NCBI RefSeq assembly: GCF_049445995.1
Contig: NZ_JBMSDZ010000029.1
Span: 1-34,252, forward strand
From: Dyella_A sp049445995
Lineage (GTDB): Bacteria > Pseudomonadota > Gammaproteobacteria > Xanthomonadales > Rhodanobacteraceae
Length of the DNA stretch: 34,252 bases
Direction of reading: 5' to 3'
The position numbers were made by a program, and so were the translations under genes. Every line of letters begins with the position of its first letter. The first letter of the stretch is position 1. This document shows, piece by piece, positions 8,321 to 18,702 of the stretch. The notes below the pieces were generated by a model. The model was not told the origin of the DNA. It saw nothing but the letters and a program-made list of their open reading frames with translations, and ran no database searches.

Positions 8321-8376
8321 CCGCATCCCCCCAAAGCCAAAGCGCGCCGGCGCGCTTTGGCTTTGGGGGGATGCGG
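8321..8376. repeat. 56-bp perfect palindrome without a loop
   Basis: Two 28-bp halves meeting at 8348/8349 are exact reverse complements. The arms contain CCCCCCAAAGCCAAAG and its complement. It lies 10 nt after the ppa stop and just beyond the GFA remnant. It could act as a bidirectional terminator or processing hairpin, but neither side has a T-run. Its length and perfection exceed what a terminator needs. Confidence 0.85.
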
Positions 8377-8386
8377 GCGCGATCGA

Positions 8387-8923
8387 TCAGCCGTTGTCCT
8401 GGGCGTGACGCTTGATGCCGCGCAGGATCTCGGCCTTGGCCTCGGCGGCCTTGACCCAGCCGTCGAGCTTGACCCACTTGCCCTTCTCCAGGTCCTTGTA
8501 GTGCTCGAAAAAATGGCCGATGCGCTCCAGCCAGTGGCCCGAGACGCCGTCGATGTCCTGGATATGCGCATAGCCGGCGAAAATCTTTTCCACCGGCACC
8601 ACCACCAGCTTCTCGTCGCCGCCGGCCTCGTCGGTCATGCGCAGCATGCCGACCGGCTTACAGCGGATCACCGAGCCGGGGATCAGCGGCAGCGGCAGGA
8701 TCACCAGCGCGTCCAGCGGGTCGCCGTCGTCGCCCAGCGTGCCCGGCACGTAGCCGTAGTTGCACGGATAGCGCATCGGGGTGGACAGGATGCGGTCGAC
8801 GAAGATCGCGCCGGAGGCCTTGTCGACCTCGTACTTGACCGGCTCGGCGTCCTTCGGGATTTCGGTGATGACGTTGATTTCGTCCGGCACGTTGCGGCCG
8901 GCGCTGACCAGATCCAGACCCAT
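8387..8923 (-). CDS. ppa: Inorganic pyrophosphatase, soluble family I
   Basis: A 178-residue cytoplasmic enzyme that hydrolyses PPi to two phosphates with Mg2+. Family I landmarks are visible: VITEIPKDAEPVKYEVDK (phosphate-binding Lys), RYPCNYGYVPGTLGDDGDPLDALV containing the acidic metal site DGDPLD, and the late segment HFFEHYKDLEKGKWVKL. The length matches the family. It is one of three PPi-handling enzymes within 8 kb. AAGG about 13 nt upstream of the ATG is the only ribosome-site candidate. Confidence 0.96.
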   Translation of the reverse strand: MGLDLVSAGRNVPDEINVITEIPKDAEPVKYEVDKASGAIFVDRILSTPMRYPCNYGYVPGTLGDDGDPLDALVILPLPLIPGSVIRCKPVGMLRMTDEAGGDEKLVVVPVEKIFAGYAHIQDIDGVSGHWLERIGHFFEHYKDLEKGKWVKLDGWVKAAEAKAEILRGIKRHAQDNG

Positions 8924-9004
8924 GGGGGGAGTGACCTTGCGCTAGGGGTGAAGAGGGCCGACAAGGATACGGCAAGAGCTGCTGCAACGCAGCACATGAA
9001 ACCG

Positions 9005-9838
9005 TCAGCGCAGGAAGGGCCGCTCGCGCAGCCATTTGGTGGCGATCCATTTCTCCCCGCGCTGCACCGGCAGGCCGGCGTGCAGCGAGGTGGTGTCGCC
9101 GGTGTCGTAGGCGAAATAGACGGCCGAACCCTTCAGCGCGGTCACGGTGAGCCCGACGTGCGGAAAACCGGTACCGCCGCCGGCCTCGGGCGTGTTGAGG
9201 TACATCACCACGCTGGCCATGCGCTGGCCGCCGTGCGCCGTCACCGCCTCGAAGCCCGGCTGGGCAGGATCGAACCAGTCGTAGTGCGGCTCGTATTCCT
9301 GACCCGGTCCGTAGTGCAGCACCTGCAGCCCCTCGCCGTGGCTCGCCGGCACGCCGAGCAGGGCGGCCAGGCGGGCCTCGATGCGCTCGATCAGCGGCGA
9401 CTCGCCGAGCCGGAAAAACATGCCGGCGCTGGTGCGGCGATCGTCCACCTGCTTGCGCCCTTCGGTATCCACCGTCATCGCGCGGGCCAGCCGCGGGCGC
9501 GCCTGTTCGATCAGTTGGTCGCACTCGTCCGAGTCGAGCAGCGCATCCATGACGCGCACCACCGGCACGTCGACCGAGGCGCTGACCCGCACGCGCCGCC
9601 CGGCGGCATCGGCGAACGGCGCTGCCGGATGACGCGGCCGCACGCCGGCCGGCGGCGCGTGGCCGGTGAGCGCGGCCAGCGGCAGCTCCAGTACGCTGGC
9701 GACGATGCTGCGGCTCTCGCGCGGGTCGTAGCCGGTTTCCTTCATCAGCCGCAGCACCTCCTCGGGGCTGTGGCCGGCGCGCGTGGTGGTGAGGATCCAC
9801 TCGCGCAGTTCGGGGCGGATGCTGGTGGTTCGTTTCAT
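9005..9838 (-). CDS. 2-oxoglutarate/Fe(II) oxygenase, prolyl 4-hydroxylase-like
   Basis: A 277-residue protein with a helical N-terminal region (residues 1-90) and a C-terminal double-stranded beta-helix. The iron ligands are HYDWFD (HxD) and the distal His in SLHAGLPV. The 2-oxoglutarate-binding Lys is in GEKWIATKW. VVMYLNTPEAGGGTGFP and GSAVYFAYD are P4H-family blocks. It is predicted to hydroxylate proline in a protein or peptide and the target is unknown. No signal peptide is seen. It lies 88 nt after the prolyl oligopeptidase gene on the same strand, an association with proline-containing peptides that may be coincidental. Confidence 0.88.
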   Translation of the reverse strand: MKRTTSIRPELREWILTTTRAGHSPEEVLRLMKETGYDPRESRSIVASVLELPLAALTGHAPPAGVRPRHPAAPFADAAGRRVRVSASVDVPVVRVMDALLDSDECDQLIEQARPRLARAMTVDTEGRKQVDDRRTSAGMFFRLGESPLIERIEARLAALLGVPASHGEGLQVLHYGPGQEYEPHYDWFDPAQPGFEAVTAHGGQRMASVVMYLNTPEAGGGTGFPHVGLTVTALKGSAVYFAYDTGDTTSLHAGLPVQRGEKWIATKWLRERPFLR

Positions 9839-9926
9839 CGCACTCGGATCGGTCGGAACGTCCGGTGATGATAGCGTCGGCCCGCGTGCCGGTCGCGCTG
9901 CGCCGGCACGCGGTAGTCAGGGCGAC

Positions 9927-12047
9927 TTACTGCAACTGCTCCCACAGGAAGCGGTAGGCCAGCGCGTGCATGTAGGCCGATTGCCTGTTGTCGGCGCCGG
10001 CGCCGTGGCCGCCTTCGAGGTTCTCGTAGAACCACACGTCGGGCAGGCCCATCGCCTGCATCTTCGCGGCCATCTTGCGCGCCTGCACCGGGCCGACGCG
10101 GTCATCGCTGGTGGTGGTGTAGAACAGTACCGGCGGGTAGTGGCCGTCCCTGCGCACGTTCTGGTACGGCGAGAAGTGGCGGATGAAATGCCAGTCGGCG
10201 GTGTCCGGATTGCCGTATTCGGCCATCCACGACGCACCGGCCGAGAGGTGGCTGTAGCGCTTCATGTCCAGCAGCGGCACCTCGCAGGCGATCGCGCCGA
10301 ACAGCTGCGGATACCGCGTGAGCATGTTGCCCATCAGCAGCCCGCCGTTGCTGCCGCCCTCGGCGCCCAGGTGCTTGGGCGAGGTCACGCCGCGATGGAT
10401 CAGGTCCTGCGCCACCGCGGCGAAGTCTTCATAGGCGCGCAGTCGGTTGGCCTTGAGCGCGGCCTGGTGCCAGGCCGGCCCGTACTCGCCGCCGCCGCGA
10501 ATGTTGGCGATCACGTAGACGCCGCCGCGCTCCAGCCAGGCGCGGCCGATGCTGCCGCTGTAGCTGGGCAGCAGCGAGACCTCGAAGCCGCCGTAGCCGT
10601 AGAGCAACGTCCGGTTGGAGCCGTCGCGCTTGAGCGTTTTCGGGGCGATCTGGAAATACGGCACGCGCGTGCCGTCCCTGGAGGCGACGAAGTGCTGGCT
10701 GACGGTGAACTTCGACGCGTCGAAGAACGCCGGCTCGCGCTTGAGCGTCTGCGCCGGCGTCGTGCCCAGCACCCCGTACTGCAGCGAGGACGGCGTGAGG
10801 AAGCCGGTGACGCCCAGCCAGTACTCGTCGCTGTGGTCCGGATCGGTGTCGACCACGCTCACCGTGCTCAGCTCGGGCGCGCCGGCCATCGGCTCGCGCC
10901 GCCACGCGCCCGGCTGCGGCGTCAGCACCTCGAGCCGGCTCTTCACGTCGTCCAGCACGTCGAGGATGAGGTGATGGCGCGTCCAGCGGTAGGACGCCAG
11001 CGAGGTGTGCGCATCGGGTGCGAACAGCGTCGTGAAATCGCGCTTGCCCGCCATGAAGTCGTCGAAGCGTGTGGCGAGCAGCGCGCCGGACGGATACGTG
11101 GTGTCGCCCACGGTCCACGGCGAGCGGGTCTCCACCAGCAGCCATTCGCGATGCGCCGCGGCGGTGGCGTCGTCGGGCACGTCCACCTTCAGCAGCTTGC
11201 CGTCGCGGCGCTGGAACAGCTCGCTGTGGAAGAAGTCCCTGGCCACCGAGACAAAATCACGCTCGAAGCCCGGCATGGCGTCGTGGTGAGCGCTGACGGC
11301 CAGATCGGTCGGCTTGCCCTCGTGAACCACGCCGGCCTCGGCCAGCGGCGTGTCGCGTTTCCATACCTTGACGATGCGCGGATAGCTCGATTCGGTCATC
11401 GAGCCGGGGCCGAAGTCGGTGCCGACGTAGATCGTGTCCCGGTCGATCCAGTCCACGTCGCTTTTCGCCACCGGCAGTTCGAAACCGCCGCTGACGAAGC
11501 GCTTGTGCAGCAGATCGAATTCGCGCACCGCCACGGCATCGCCGCCGTCGGGCGACAGTGACAGCAGGCAGCGTTCGTACGCCGGCTTGAGGCACTGCGC
11601 GCCCTTGAACACCCAGCGCTTGCCTTCGGCCTGGTTGAGCGCGTCGATGTCCAGCAGCACCTCCCATGCCGGCGAGGCCTTGCGGTACTCGACCAGCGTC
11701 GTGCGGCGCCACACGCCGCGCGGATGCGCCTTGTCGCGCCAGAAGTTGTAGAGGTACCGCCCCATCCGGTTGACGTAGGGAATGTGCTCGTCCGAATCGA
11801 GCACTTCCAATATCCGCTCGCGATCGCGCGTGAAGGACGCGCCGGTGGCAAAGCGGTCGGCGGTGAGGGCGTTCTGCCGCTTCACCCACTCCATCGGCCT
11901 GGCGCCGCGGATGTCTTCCAGCCAGAGGAAGTCGTCCTGCGGAGCGGCGTCGGCCGGTGCGGAATTCGGTGCCTGTGCGTGCGTCATGCCCGCGAGTGTG
12001 ATGCCGAGCGCCAGCGCCAGCCAGATGATCGGGATATTGCGTGCCAT
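9927..12047 (-). CDS. Prolyl oligopeptidase, S9 family, secreted
   Basis: A 706-residue serine peptidase that cleaves peptides after proline. ATG 12047 gives a signal peptide (NIPIIWLALALGITLAGMT, cut near AHA-QA), so it acts in the periplasm or outside. The N-terminal seven-blade propeller (residues about 70-430) is followed by the alpha/beta-hydrolase domain. The nucleophile is in GGSNGGLL, the Asp in TSDDRVGP and the His in GGHGAG. The earlier in-frame ATG at 12158 would hide the signal peptide and has no ribosome site. Two hairpins lie in its upstream region. Confidence 0.93.
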   Translation of the reverse strand: MARNIPIIWLALALGITLAGMTHAQAPNSAPADAAPQDDFLWLEDIRGARPMEWVKRQNALTADRFATGASFTRDRERILEVLDSDEHIPYVNRMGRYLYNFWRDKAHPRGVWRRTTLVEYRKASPAWEVLLDIDALNQAEGKRWVFKGAQCLKPAYERCLLSLSPDGGDAVAVREFDLLHKRFVSGGFELPVAKSDVDWIDRDTIYVGTDFGPGSMTESSYPRIVKVWKRDTPLAEAGVVHEGKPTDLAVSAHHDAMPGFERDFVSVARDFFHSELFQRRDGKLLKVDVPDDATAAAHREWLLVETRSPWTVGDTTYPSGALLATRFDDFMAGKRDFTTLFAPDAHTSLASYRWTRHHLILDVLDDVKSRLEVLTPQPGAWRREPMAGAPELSTVSVVDTDPDHSDEYWLGVTGFLTPSSLQYGVLGTTPAQTLKREPAFFDASKFTVSQHFVASRDGTRVPYFQIAPKTLKRDGSNRTLLYGYGGFEVSLLPSYSGSIGRAWLERGGVYVIANIRGGGEYGPAWHQAALKANRLRAYEDFAAVAQDLIHRGVTSPKHLGAEGGSNGGLLMGNMLTRYPQLFGAIACEVPLLDMKRYSHLSAGASWMAEYGNPDTADWHFIRHFSPYQNVRRDGHYPPVLFYTTTSDDRVGPVQARKMAAKMQAMGLPDVWFYENLEGGHGAGADNRQSAYMHALAYRFLWEQLQ

Positions 12048-12366
12048 GCCGTGGCCCCCGTGCGTGATGGGCGCTCCGGGAGCGCATGCCCCAGTCTCGG
12101 CGGCTGGGGGCACTTGCAACACATGACCAACGGCAGGGTGTCGAAAGTCATGGGGCAATGTGCGCCACCATCTACGGTTCCGGCGGCGGCCAGCGGTTTT
12201 TCGGCCACCAACTTCGTGGGCTGCATCGGGCGTCCGAAGACGGTCGGCCTCGCTATAAGCCGGATCACGCCTGGAGCGGCATGGAGGGGCGGCATGTGCC
12301 GCCCCTCTCTTGCATGCGTCGTCAAGGTTCCGCCGAAGCCAGGCCCCGACTGGTTGCGCCGAGTGG
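12048..12366. other. Intergenic region between prolyl oligopeptidase and hppA
   Basis: No gene is supported in these 319 bases. It holds a small hairpin GCGCTC-cgg-GAGCGC (12071-12085), a second one CCCCAG...CTGGGG (12089-12109), both in the leader side of the oligopeptidase gene, and the strong inverted repeat at 12284-12307. No tRNA fold could be traced. Confidence 0.6.
12284..12307. terminator. Probable terminator hairpin downstream of hppA
   Basis: GAGGGGCGGCA-TG-TGCCGCCCCTC is a perfect 11-bp stem with a 2-nt centre, 59 nt after the hppA stop. There is no T-run leftward, and rightward the sequence continues TCTTGC. Termination is therefore likely but not canonical. Confidence 0.55.
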
Positions 12367-14424
<2,058 letters not shown>

Positions 14425-14580
14425 CGGAACCTCCCCATGAAGTTGTCATCGTGGTGCCGGGCGGTTCGCGAACGCGCCCGAGATGGCCGTCCTGAACGGG
14501 CGGTCCCGGCGAGTATAGGCAGAGGCCGTGACGCGGACCGTTGTGCGTCGCAACGCGGGGCGTTGCCTGCTGCGGCGGGC

Positions 14581-14613
14581 ACAACAAAAGGCGGCGCCTC
14601 GCGGCGCCGCCTT
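14581..14613 (-). terminator. Intrinsic terminator of the RcnB-like gene
   Basis: An 11-bp perfect GC stem (AAGGCGGCGCC-loop-GGCGCCGCCTT) is followed leftward by TTTTGTTGTG. It lies 25 nt after the stop of the RcnB-like gene and before the hppA promoter. Confidence 0.85.
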
Positions 14614-14638
14614 GCGGGTCCGCCAGGACCGTGGCCGA

Positions 14639-15031
14639 TCAGTGCAGCACGGCGTCCAGGATGATGCCGGTGGCAACGGCTATCAGCAGGTACTGGCCAT
14701 CGTCACCGCGCACCCAGTGATAGCCGCGCGGCGGCGGGCGCAGGCGATAGGTGCGGTAGTCGCGAACCACGTACACCGGCCCGTAATAGCGATGGCCACG
14801 CTCCCAGCGGTGACCCGGCGGCACCCCATGGCCGTCGTGGTCGCGCCAGCGGTCGTGGTTATGGTCGTAGCGGCCGTACTCGTGGTGGTCACGATCGTGG
14901 CCGCGCCCTCGCCCATGGTCGTCGTGCCAGTCGTGCCGGTCATGGTCGCCGTGATCGTGGTGCTGGGCCATGGCGACGCCGCTGCCGGTCAGCATGGCGG
15001 CGGTAATCAGCGCAGTGGTGATCAGTTTCAT
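14639..15031 (-). CDS. RcnB-family His/Asp-rich periplasmic protein
   Basis: A 130-residue exported protein. Residues 1-22 are a signal peptide ending GVAMA. Residues 23-70 are almost entirely His, Asp, Arg and Gly (for example HHDHGDHDRHDWHDDHGRG), a likely divalent-metal binder. The C-terminal RcnB domain has YRLRPPPRGYHWVRGDDG and a final hydrophobic helix LIAVATGIILDAVL. RcnB of E. coli influences Ni/Co retention, but here the metal is unknown and the poly-His segment is an addition relative to it. AGGAGAGG gives a strong ribosome site. It is monocistronic, with its own terminator. Confidence 0.85.
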   Translation of the reverse strand: MKLITTALITAAMLTGSGVAMAQHHDHGDHDRHDWHDDHGRGRGHDRDHHEYGRYDHNHDRWRDHDGHGVPPGHRWERGHRYYGPVYVVRDYRTYRLRPPPRGYHWVRGDDGQYLLIAVATGIILDAVLH

Positions 15032-15165
15032 GGCGCCTCTCCTTTTGGACGATCGGCCGGCGGCCCTTTGCGTGTTGCGGGCGCAGCCTAGGATGGCTTC
15101 CCTGAATCGAAAGCCTGTCGCGGCTATTTCCTTTCAGAAGTCGCTCATGAAGCTGAGCGCTTCGT

Positions 15166-16437
15166 TCATTCTGTCCGCGACGGCAGCCGCCTGGCTACGG
15201 CGGCGAGCTTCAGGCTGCCGTAAGCAGGAAGTCCGTCACGCCGCCAGGGCAGCGGCGCCTCGCCGGCGATCAGCGGCGAGAGGTAGCGCCGCGCTGCTTC
15301 GGTGATGCCGAAGCCGTCGCGCCGGATGAAGCACCTGGGCATCTTCTTTTCCTTGTTGGCGATCTTCGCCAGCGGTGCGGGCTCGACCTTCCAGCGATAC
15401 GGCGCGTCCGACGTGCGCACGATCACCGGCATCACCGCATTCATGCCGGCCAGCGCGTAGTCGACCGCCGCCTTGCCCACCGCGTAGGCCTGTTCGGCGT
15501 CGACCCTGGAGGCCGCGTGACGCGCCGAGCGCTGCAGGTAGTCGGGCAGCGCCCAGTGGTACTTGTAGCCGAGCCTGTCCTTCACCAGCTGCGCCAGCAT
15601 CGGCGCCACGCCGCCGAGCTGGCTGTGGCCAAAGGCATCGCGCGTGCCGGCTTCGGCGAGGAACCGGCCCTGCGCGTTGCGCACGCCTTCGGACGCCACC
15701 ACCGTGCACCAGCCCACGCGTTCCACGGTCGCCTTCACCTTGGCCAGGAAGGCGGCTTCATCGAACGCGTTCTCGGGGAACAGGATGATGTGCGGCGCCT
15801 GGTCCGGCCCGTTGCCGGCCAGGCCGGCGGCGGCGGCGATCCAGCCGGCGTGGCGGCCCATCACTTCGAGGATGAACACCTTGGTGGAGGTCTCGGCCAT
15901 CGAGGCCACGTCCAGGCTCGCCTCCAGCGTCGAGATTGCCGTGTACTTGGCCACCGAGCCGAAGCCCGGACAGCAGTCGGTGACGGCCAGGTCGTTGTCC
16001 ACCGTCTTGGGCACGCCGATGCAGCGGATGTCGTAGCCCATCGCCTTGCCCAGCTGGGACACCTTCAGCGCGGTGTCGGCCGAATCGTTGCCACCGTTGT
16101 AGAGGAACCAGCGGATGTCGTGCGCGCGGAACACGTCGATCAGTCGCTCGTATTCGGCGCGGTTCGCCTCCAGCGATTTCAGCTTGTAGCGGCAGCTGCC
16201 GAAGGCGCCGCCGGGGGTGTGGCGCAGGGCGGCGATCGCCGTGCGGGTTTCCTTCGCCGTGTCGATCAGGTCCTCGCGCAGGGCACCGAGGATGCCGTTG
16301 CGCGCGGCGTACACGCTCACGCCGCGCGCCCGGGCGGCCTCGATCACGCCGGCCGCAGTGGCGTTGATCACCGAGGTGACGCCGCCGGACTGCGCATACA
16401 GCAGGCGGCCTTCGATCGTGCGGGATGCTCGGGTCAT
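15166..16437 (-). CDS. pfp: Pyrophosphate-dependent 6-phosphofructokinase
   Basis: A 423-residue cytoplasmic enzyme that reversibly phosphorylates fructose 6-phosphate with PPi. The donor-site block is GGNDSADT, where ATP enzymes have GGDGS. The catalytic loop is PKTVDND, with Lys where ATP enzymes have Gly (PGTIDND), both markers of PPi use. MGRHAGWIA is the sugar-phosphate-binding block. ATG 16437 follows AGGAGA; the longer frame to 16518 has no support. PPi-type PFK is known from Xanthomonas. It is divergent from adk. Confidence 0.93.
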   Translation of the reverse strand: MTRASRTIEGRLLYAQSGGVTSVINATAAGVIEAARARGVSVYAARNGILGALREDLIDTAKETRTAIAALRHTPGGAFGSCRYKLKSLEANRAEYERLIDVFRAHDIRWFLYNGGNDSADTALKVSQLGKAMGYDIRCIGVPKTVDNDLAVTDCCPGFGSVAKYTAISTLEASLDVASMAETSTKVFILEVMGRHAGWIAAAAGLAGNGPDQAPHIILFPENAFDEAAFLAKVKATVERVGWCTVVASEGVRNAQGRFLAEAGTRDAFGHSQLGGVAPMLAQLVKDRLGYKYHWALPDYLQRSARHAASRVDAEQAYAVGKAAVDYALAGMNAVMPVIVRTSDAPYRWKVEPAPLAKIANKEKKMPRCFIRRDGFGITEAARRYLSPLIAGEAPLPWRRDGLPAYGSLKLAAVARRLPSRTE

Positions 16438-16523
16438 GCGTTTCTCCTGGAGGATGGGTGCCGCGTCAATCCGACTTTGGCAGGGGAGACAGGCACTTGG
16501 CGCATGCATGCGGGCCATTTCGT

Positions 16524-16552
16524 TTGACGGCCCCCCATGCAGACGCTACTTT
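16524..16552 (+). promoter_or_regulatory. Sigma-70 promoter of adk
   Basis: TTGACG, a 17-bp spacer and TACTTT on the plus strand. The predicted start is near 16559, about 62 nt before the adk ATG. It lies in the 183-bp divergent region with pfp, and no clear promoter for pfp was seen there. Confidence 0.6.
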
Positions 16553-16620
16553 GATCGTCATTTTGATGAATCCAGCGTAGCGCCGCAGGGTGCGGTCCGA
16601 CGCGGATGGTGTGGAGCATT

Positions 16621-17205
16621 ATGCGACTCGTGCTACTCGGCGCGCCCGGCTCGGGCAAGGGCACCCAGGCCACTCGACTCAAGGCCGAGCTCGGCGTTCC
16701 CCATATCTCCACCGGGGACATGCTGCGCGCCGCCGTGGCCGCCGGCACGCCGCTGGGCATGAAGGCCAAGGCGGTGATGGATGCCGGGCAGCTGGTGTCC
16801 GACGACATTCTTTTGGGCATGCTCGAAGAGCGCCTCGCGCAAGAGGACGCACGCAACGGCTTCATCCTCGACGGCTACCCGCGCAACCTGACCCAGGCCT
16901 CCGCGCTGGACGAACTGCTGGCCAAGATCGGCCAGCCGCTCGATGCCGTGGTGAAGCTGGAAGTACCGAACCGGGCGATCATCGAACGCTGCGAGCTGCG
17001 CTTTGCGGCCGAGGGTCGCGCTGACGACAACCCCGACACGGTGCGCCGCCGCCTGGGCGTCTACGCCGAACAGACCGCGCCGGTGGCCGATTTCTACGCG
17101 CGCCGCGGCAAGCTGCAGGTGGTCGACGGTGAGGGCGACCTCGACGAAGTCACGGCCAGGGTGAAGCGGGCGTTGACCGGCGACTCGGCGGTAGCCAGCG
17201 GCTGA
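16621..17205 (+). CDS. adk: Adenylate kinase, short (LID-less) form
   Basis: A 194-residue cytoplasmic enzyme that interconverts 2 ADP with ATP and AMP. The P-loop GAPGSGKGTQ is at residues 7-16, followed by ISTGDMLRAA (AMP site) and the conserved FILDGYPRN. Between about 120 and 135 the chain is short (RFAAEGRADDNPDTVRRR), so the Zn-finger-like LID of long forms is missing, as in other short-form enzymes. GGAG precedes ATG 16621. Recycling AMP from PPi-producing ligations makes it a logical neighbour of the PPi enzymes. Confidence 0.96.
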   Translation: MRLVLLGAPGSGKGTQATRLKAELGVPHISTGDMLRAAVAAGTPLGMKAKAVMDAGQLVSDDILLGMLEERLAQEDARNGFILDGYPRNLTQASALDELLAKIGQPLDAVVKLEVPNRAIIERCELRFAAEGRADDNPDTVRRRLGVYAEQTAPVADFYARRGKLQVVDGEGDLDEVTARVKRALTGDSAVASG

Positions 17206-17232
17206 TCGCACGCCGAAGCACTCTACCGTTTC

Positions 17233-17261
17233 ACAACGGCAGCGCCTTGCGCTGCCGTTGT
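17233..17261 (+). terminator. Terminator-like hairpin after adk
   Basis: ACAACGGCAGCG-CCTTG-CGCTGCCGTTGT, a perfect 12-bp stem 28 nt after the adk stop, followed by CGTTTG. It separates adk from mpl, though readthrough is possible because the T-run is short. Confidence 0.7.
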
Positions 17262-17331
17262 CGTTTGCGGCGGGCGATACTGCCCATTCCATCGAGCGCC
17301 GCTGGCGCGCAACACCCAGCAAGGACTTTCC

Positions 17332-18690
17332 ATGCGTCTGCACATCCTCGGCATCTGCGGCACCTTCATGGGCGGCGTGGCGGCGCTCGCGCGCGAGCTT
17401 GGCCACACCGTGGAGGGCAGCGACGCCAGCGTCTATCCGCCAATGAGCACGCAGTTGGAGGCGTTGGGTATCGGACTGATGGAGGGCTACGCGGCCGCAC
17501 ACCTGCAGCCGGCACCGGATCGGGTAGTGGTGGGCAACGCGATGACCCGCGGCAATCCGGCCATCGAATACATGCTCGACGCGCAGTTGCCCTATGTCTC
17601 CGGTCCGCAGTGGCTGGGCGAGACGCTGCTGCCCGGACGCGAGGTGCTGGCGGTGGCCGGCACCCACGGCAAGACCACCACTACCAGCCTGCTCGCGCAC
17701 CTGCTCGAAAGCGCGGGCATGGCGCCGGGTTTCCTGGTCGGCGGCGTGCCGGGCAACTTCGGCGTGTCGGCGCGACTGGGCAGCGGCAAGCCGTTCGTGA
17801 TCGAGGCGGACGAGTACGACACCGCGTTCTTCGACAAGCGCTCGAAGTTCGTGCACTACCGCCCGCGCATCGCCATCCTCAACAACCTGGAGTACGACCA
17901 TGCGGACATCTTCCCCGACGTGGCGGCGATCCAGCGCCAGTTCCATCACCTGGTGCGCACGGTGCCGGGCAGCGGCCGGCTGATCGTCAACGCGCACGAC
18001 GCGTACCTCGGCGAGGTGCTGGCGATGGGTTGCTGGACGCCGGTGGAAACCTTCGGCATCGGCCGGGGCGACTGGCAGGCCGAGCTGAGCGCGGCGGATG
18101 GCACGCGCTTCGCGGTAAGTCTGCGCGGTCGGCGATTGGGCGAGATCCACTGGCCGCTGCTGGGCCACCACAACGTGATGAACGCGCTGGCCGCGCTCGC
18201 CGCGGCCGCGGCGGCCGGTGCCGATCCGGCGGCGCTGTTGCCGGCGTTCGCGGATTTTCGCAGCGCCGCGCGGCGCATGGAGCAGGTGGCGGCGGTCGGC
18301 GGCATCACCGTGTACGACGACTTTGCCCATCACCCCACGGCGATCGCCACCACGCTGGCCGGACTGCGCGCCAGGGTCGGCGACGCGCGCATCCTGGTGG
18401 CGCTGGAGCCGCGCTCCAATTCCATGCGACTGGGCGCCCATGCCGAGGGTCTGGCGCCGTCGCTGGCGGCGGCCGACGCGGTGGTGTTCCTGCATCGGCC
18501 CGAGCTGCCGTGGGATGCGCAGAAGGTCACCGGCGCACTGGCCGGACGCGGCACCACCGTGCCGTCGGTGGGGGCGCTGATCGAGGCGCTGCGCGCGCGG
18601 GTGCGCCCCGGCGACCACGTGGTGTTCATGTCCAACGGCGGCTTCGAGGCTGCGCCGCGGCGCTTCGCCGAGGCGCTGCACGCTGGTTGA
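17332..18690 (+). CDS. mpl: UDP-N-acetylmuramate:L-alanyl-gamma-D-glutamyl-meso-diaminopimelate ligase
   Basis: A 452-residue Mur-ligase family enzyme that recycles the murein tripeptide onto UDP-MurNAc. The N-terminal Rossmann domain starts MRLHILGICGTFMGGVAALA, a hallmark of Mpl (MurC has GIGG). The ATP loop is VAGTHGKTTTTSLLA. VIEADEYDTAFFDKRSKF and NLEYDHADIF are the central signature, and YDDFAHHPTAI starts the C-terminal domain. AAGGA lies 7 nt before the ATG. It converges with the ABC permease gene, 12 nt apart. Confidence 0.96.
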   Translation: MRLHILGICGTFMGGVAALARELGHTVEGSDASVYPPMSTQLEALGIGLMEGYAAAHLQPAPDRVVVGNAMTRGNPAIEYMLDAQLPYVSGPQWLGETLLPGREVLAVAGTHGKTTTTSLLAHLLESAGMAPGFLVGGVPGNFGVSARLGSGKPFVIEADEYDTAFFDKRSKFVHYRPRIAILNNLEYDHADIFPDVAAIQRQFHHLVRTVPGSGRLIVNAHDAYLGEVLAMGCWTPVETFGIGRGDWQAELSAADGTRFAVSLRGRRLGEIHWPLLGHHNVMNALAALAAAAAAGADPAALLPAFADFRSAARRMEQVAAVGGITVYDDFAHHPTAIATTLAGLRARVGDARILVALEPRSNSMRLGAHAEGLAPSLAAADAVVFLHRPELPWDAQKVTGALAGRGTTVPSVGALIEALRARVRPGDHVVFMSNGGFEAAPRRFAEALHAG

Positions 18691-18702
18691 TCCAACGTTG
18701 GC

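Noticed and set aside
12120..12260. Possible tRNA or small RNA between the oligopeptidase gene and hppA
   Set aside because: No TPsiC or anticodon arm could be traced, and no promoter-terminator pair was seen.
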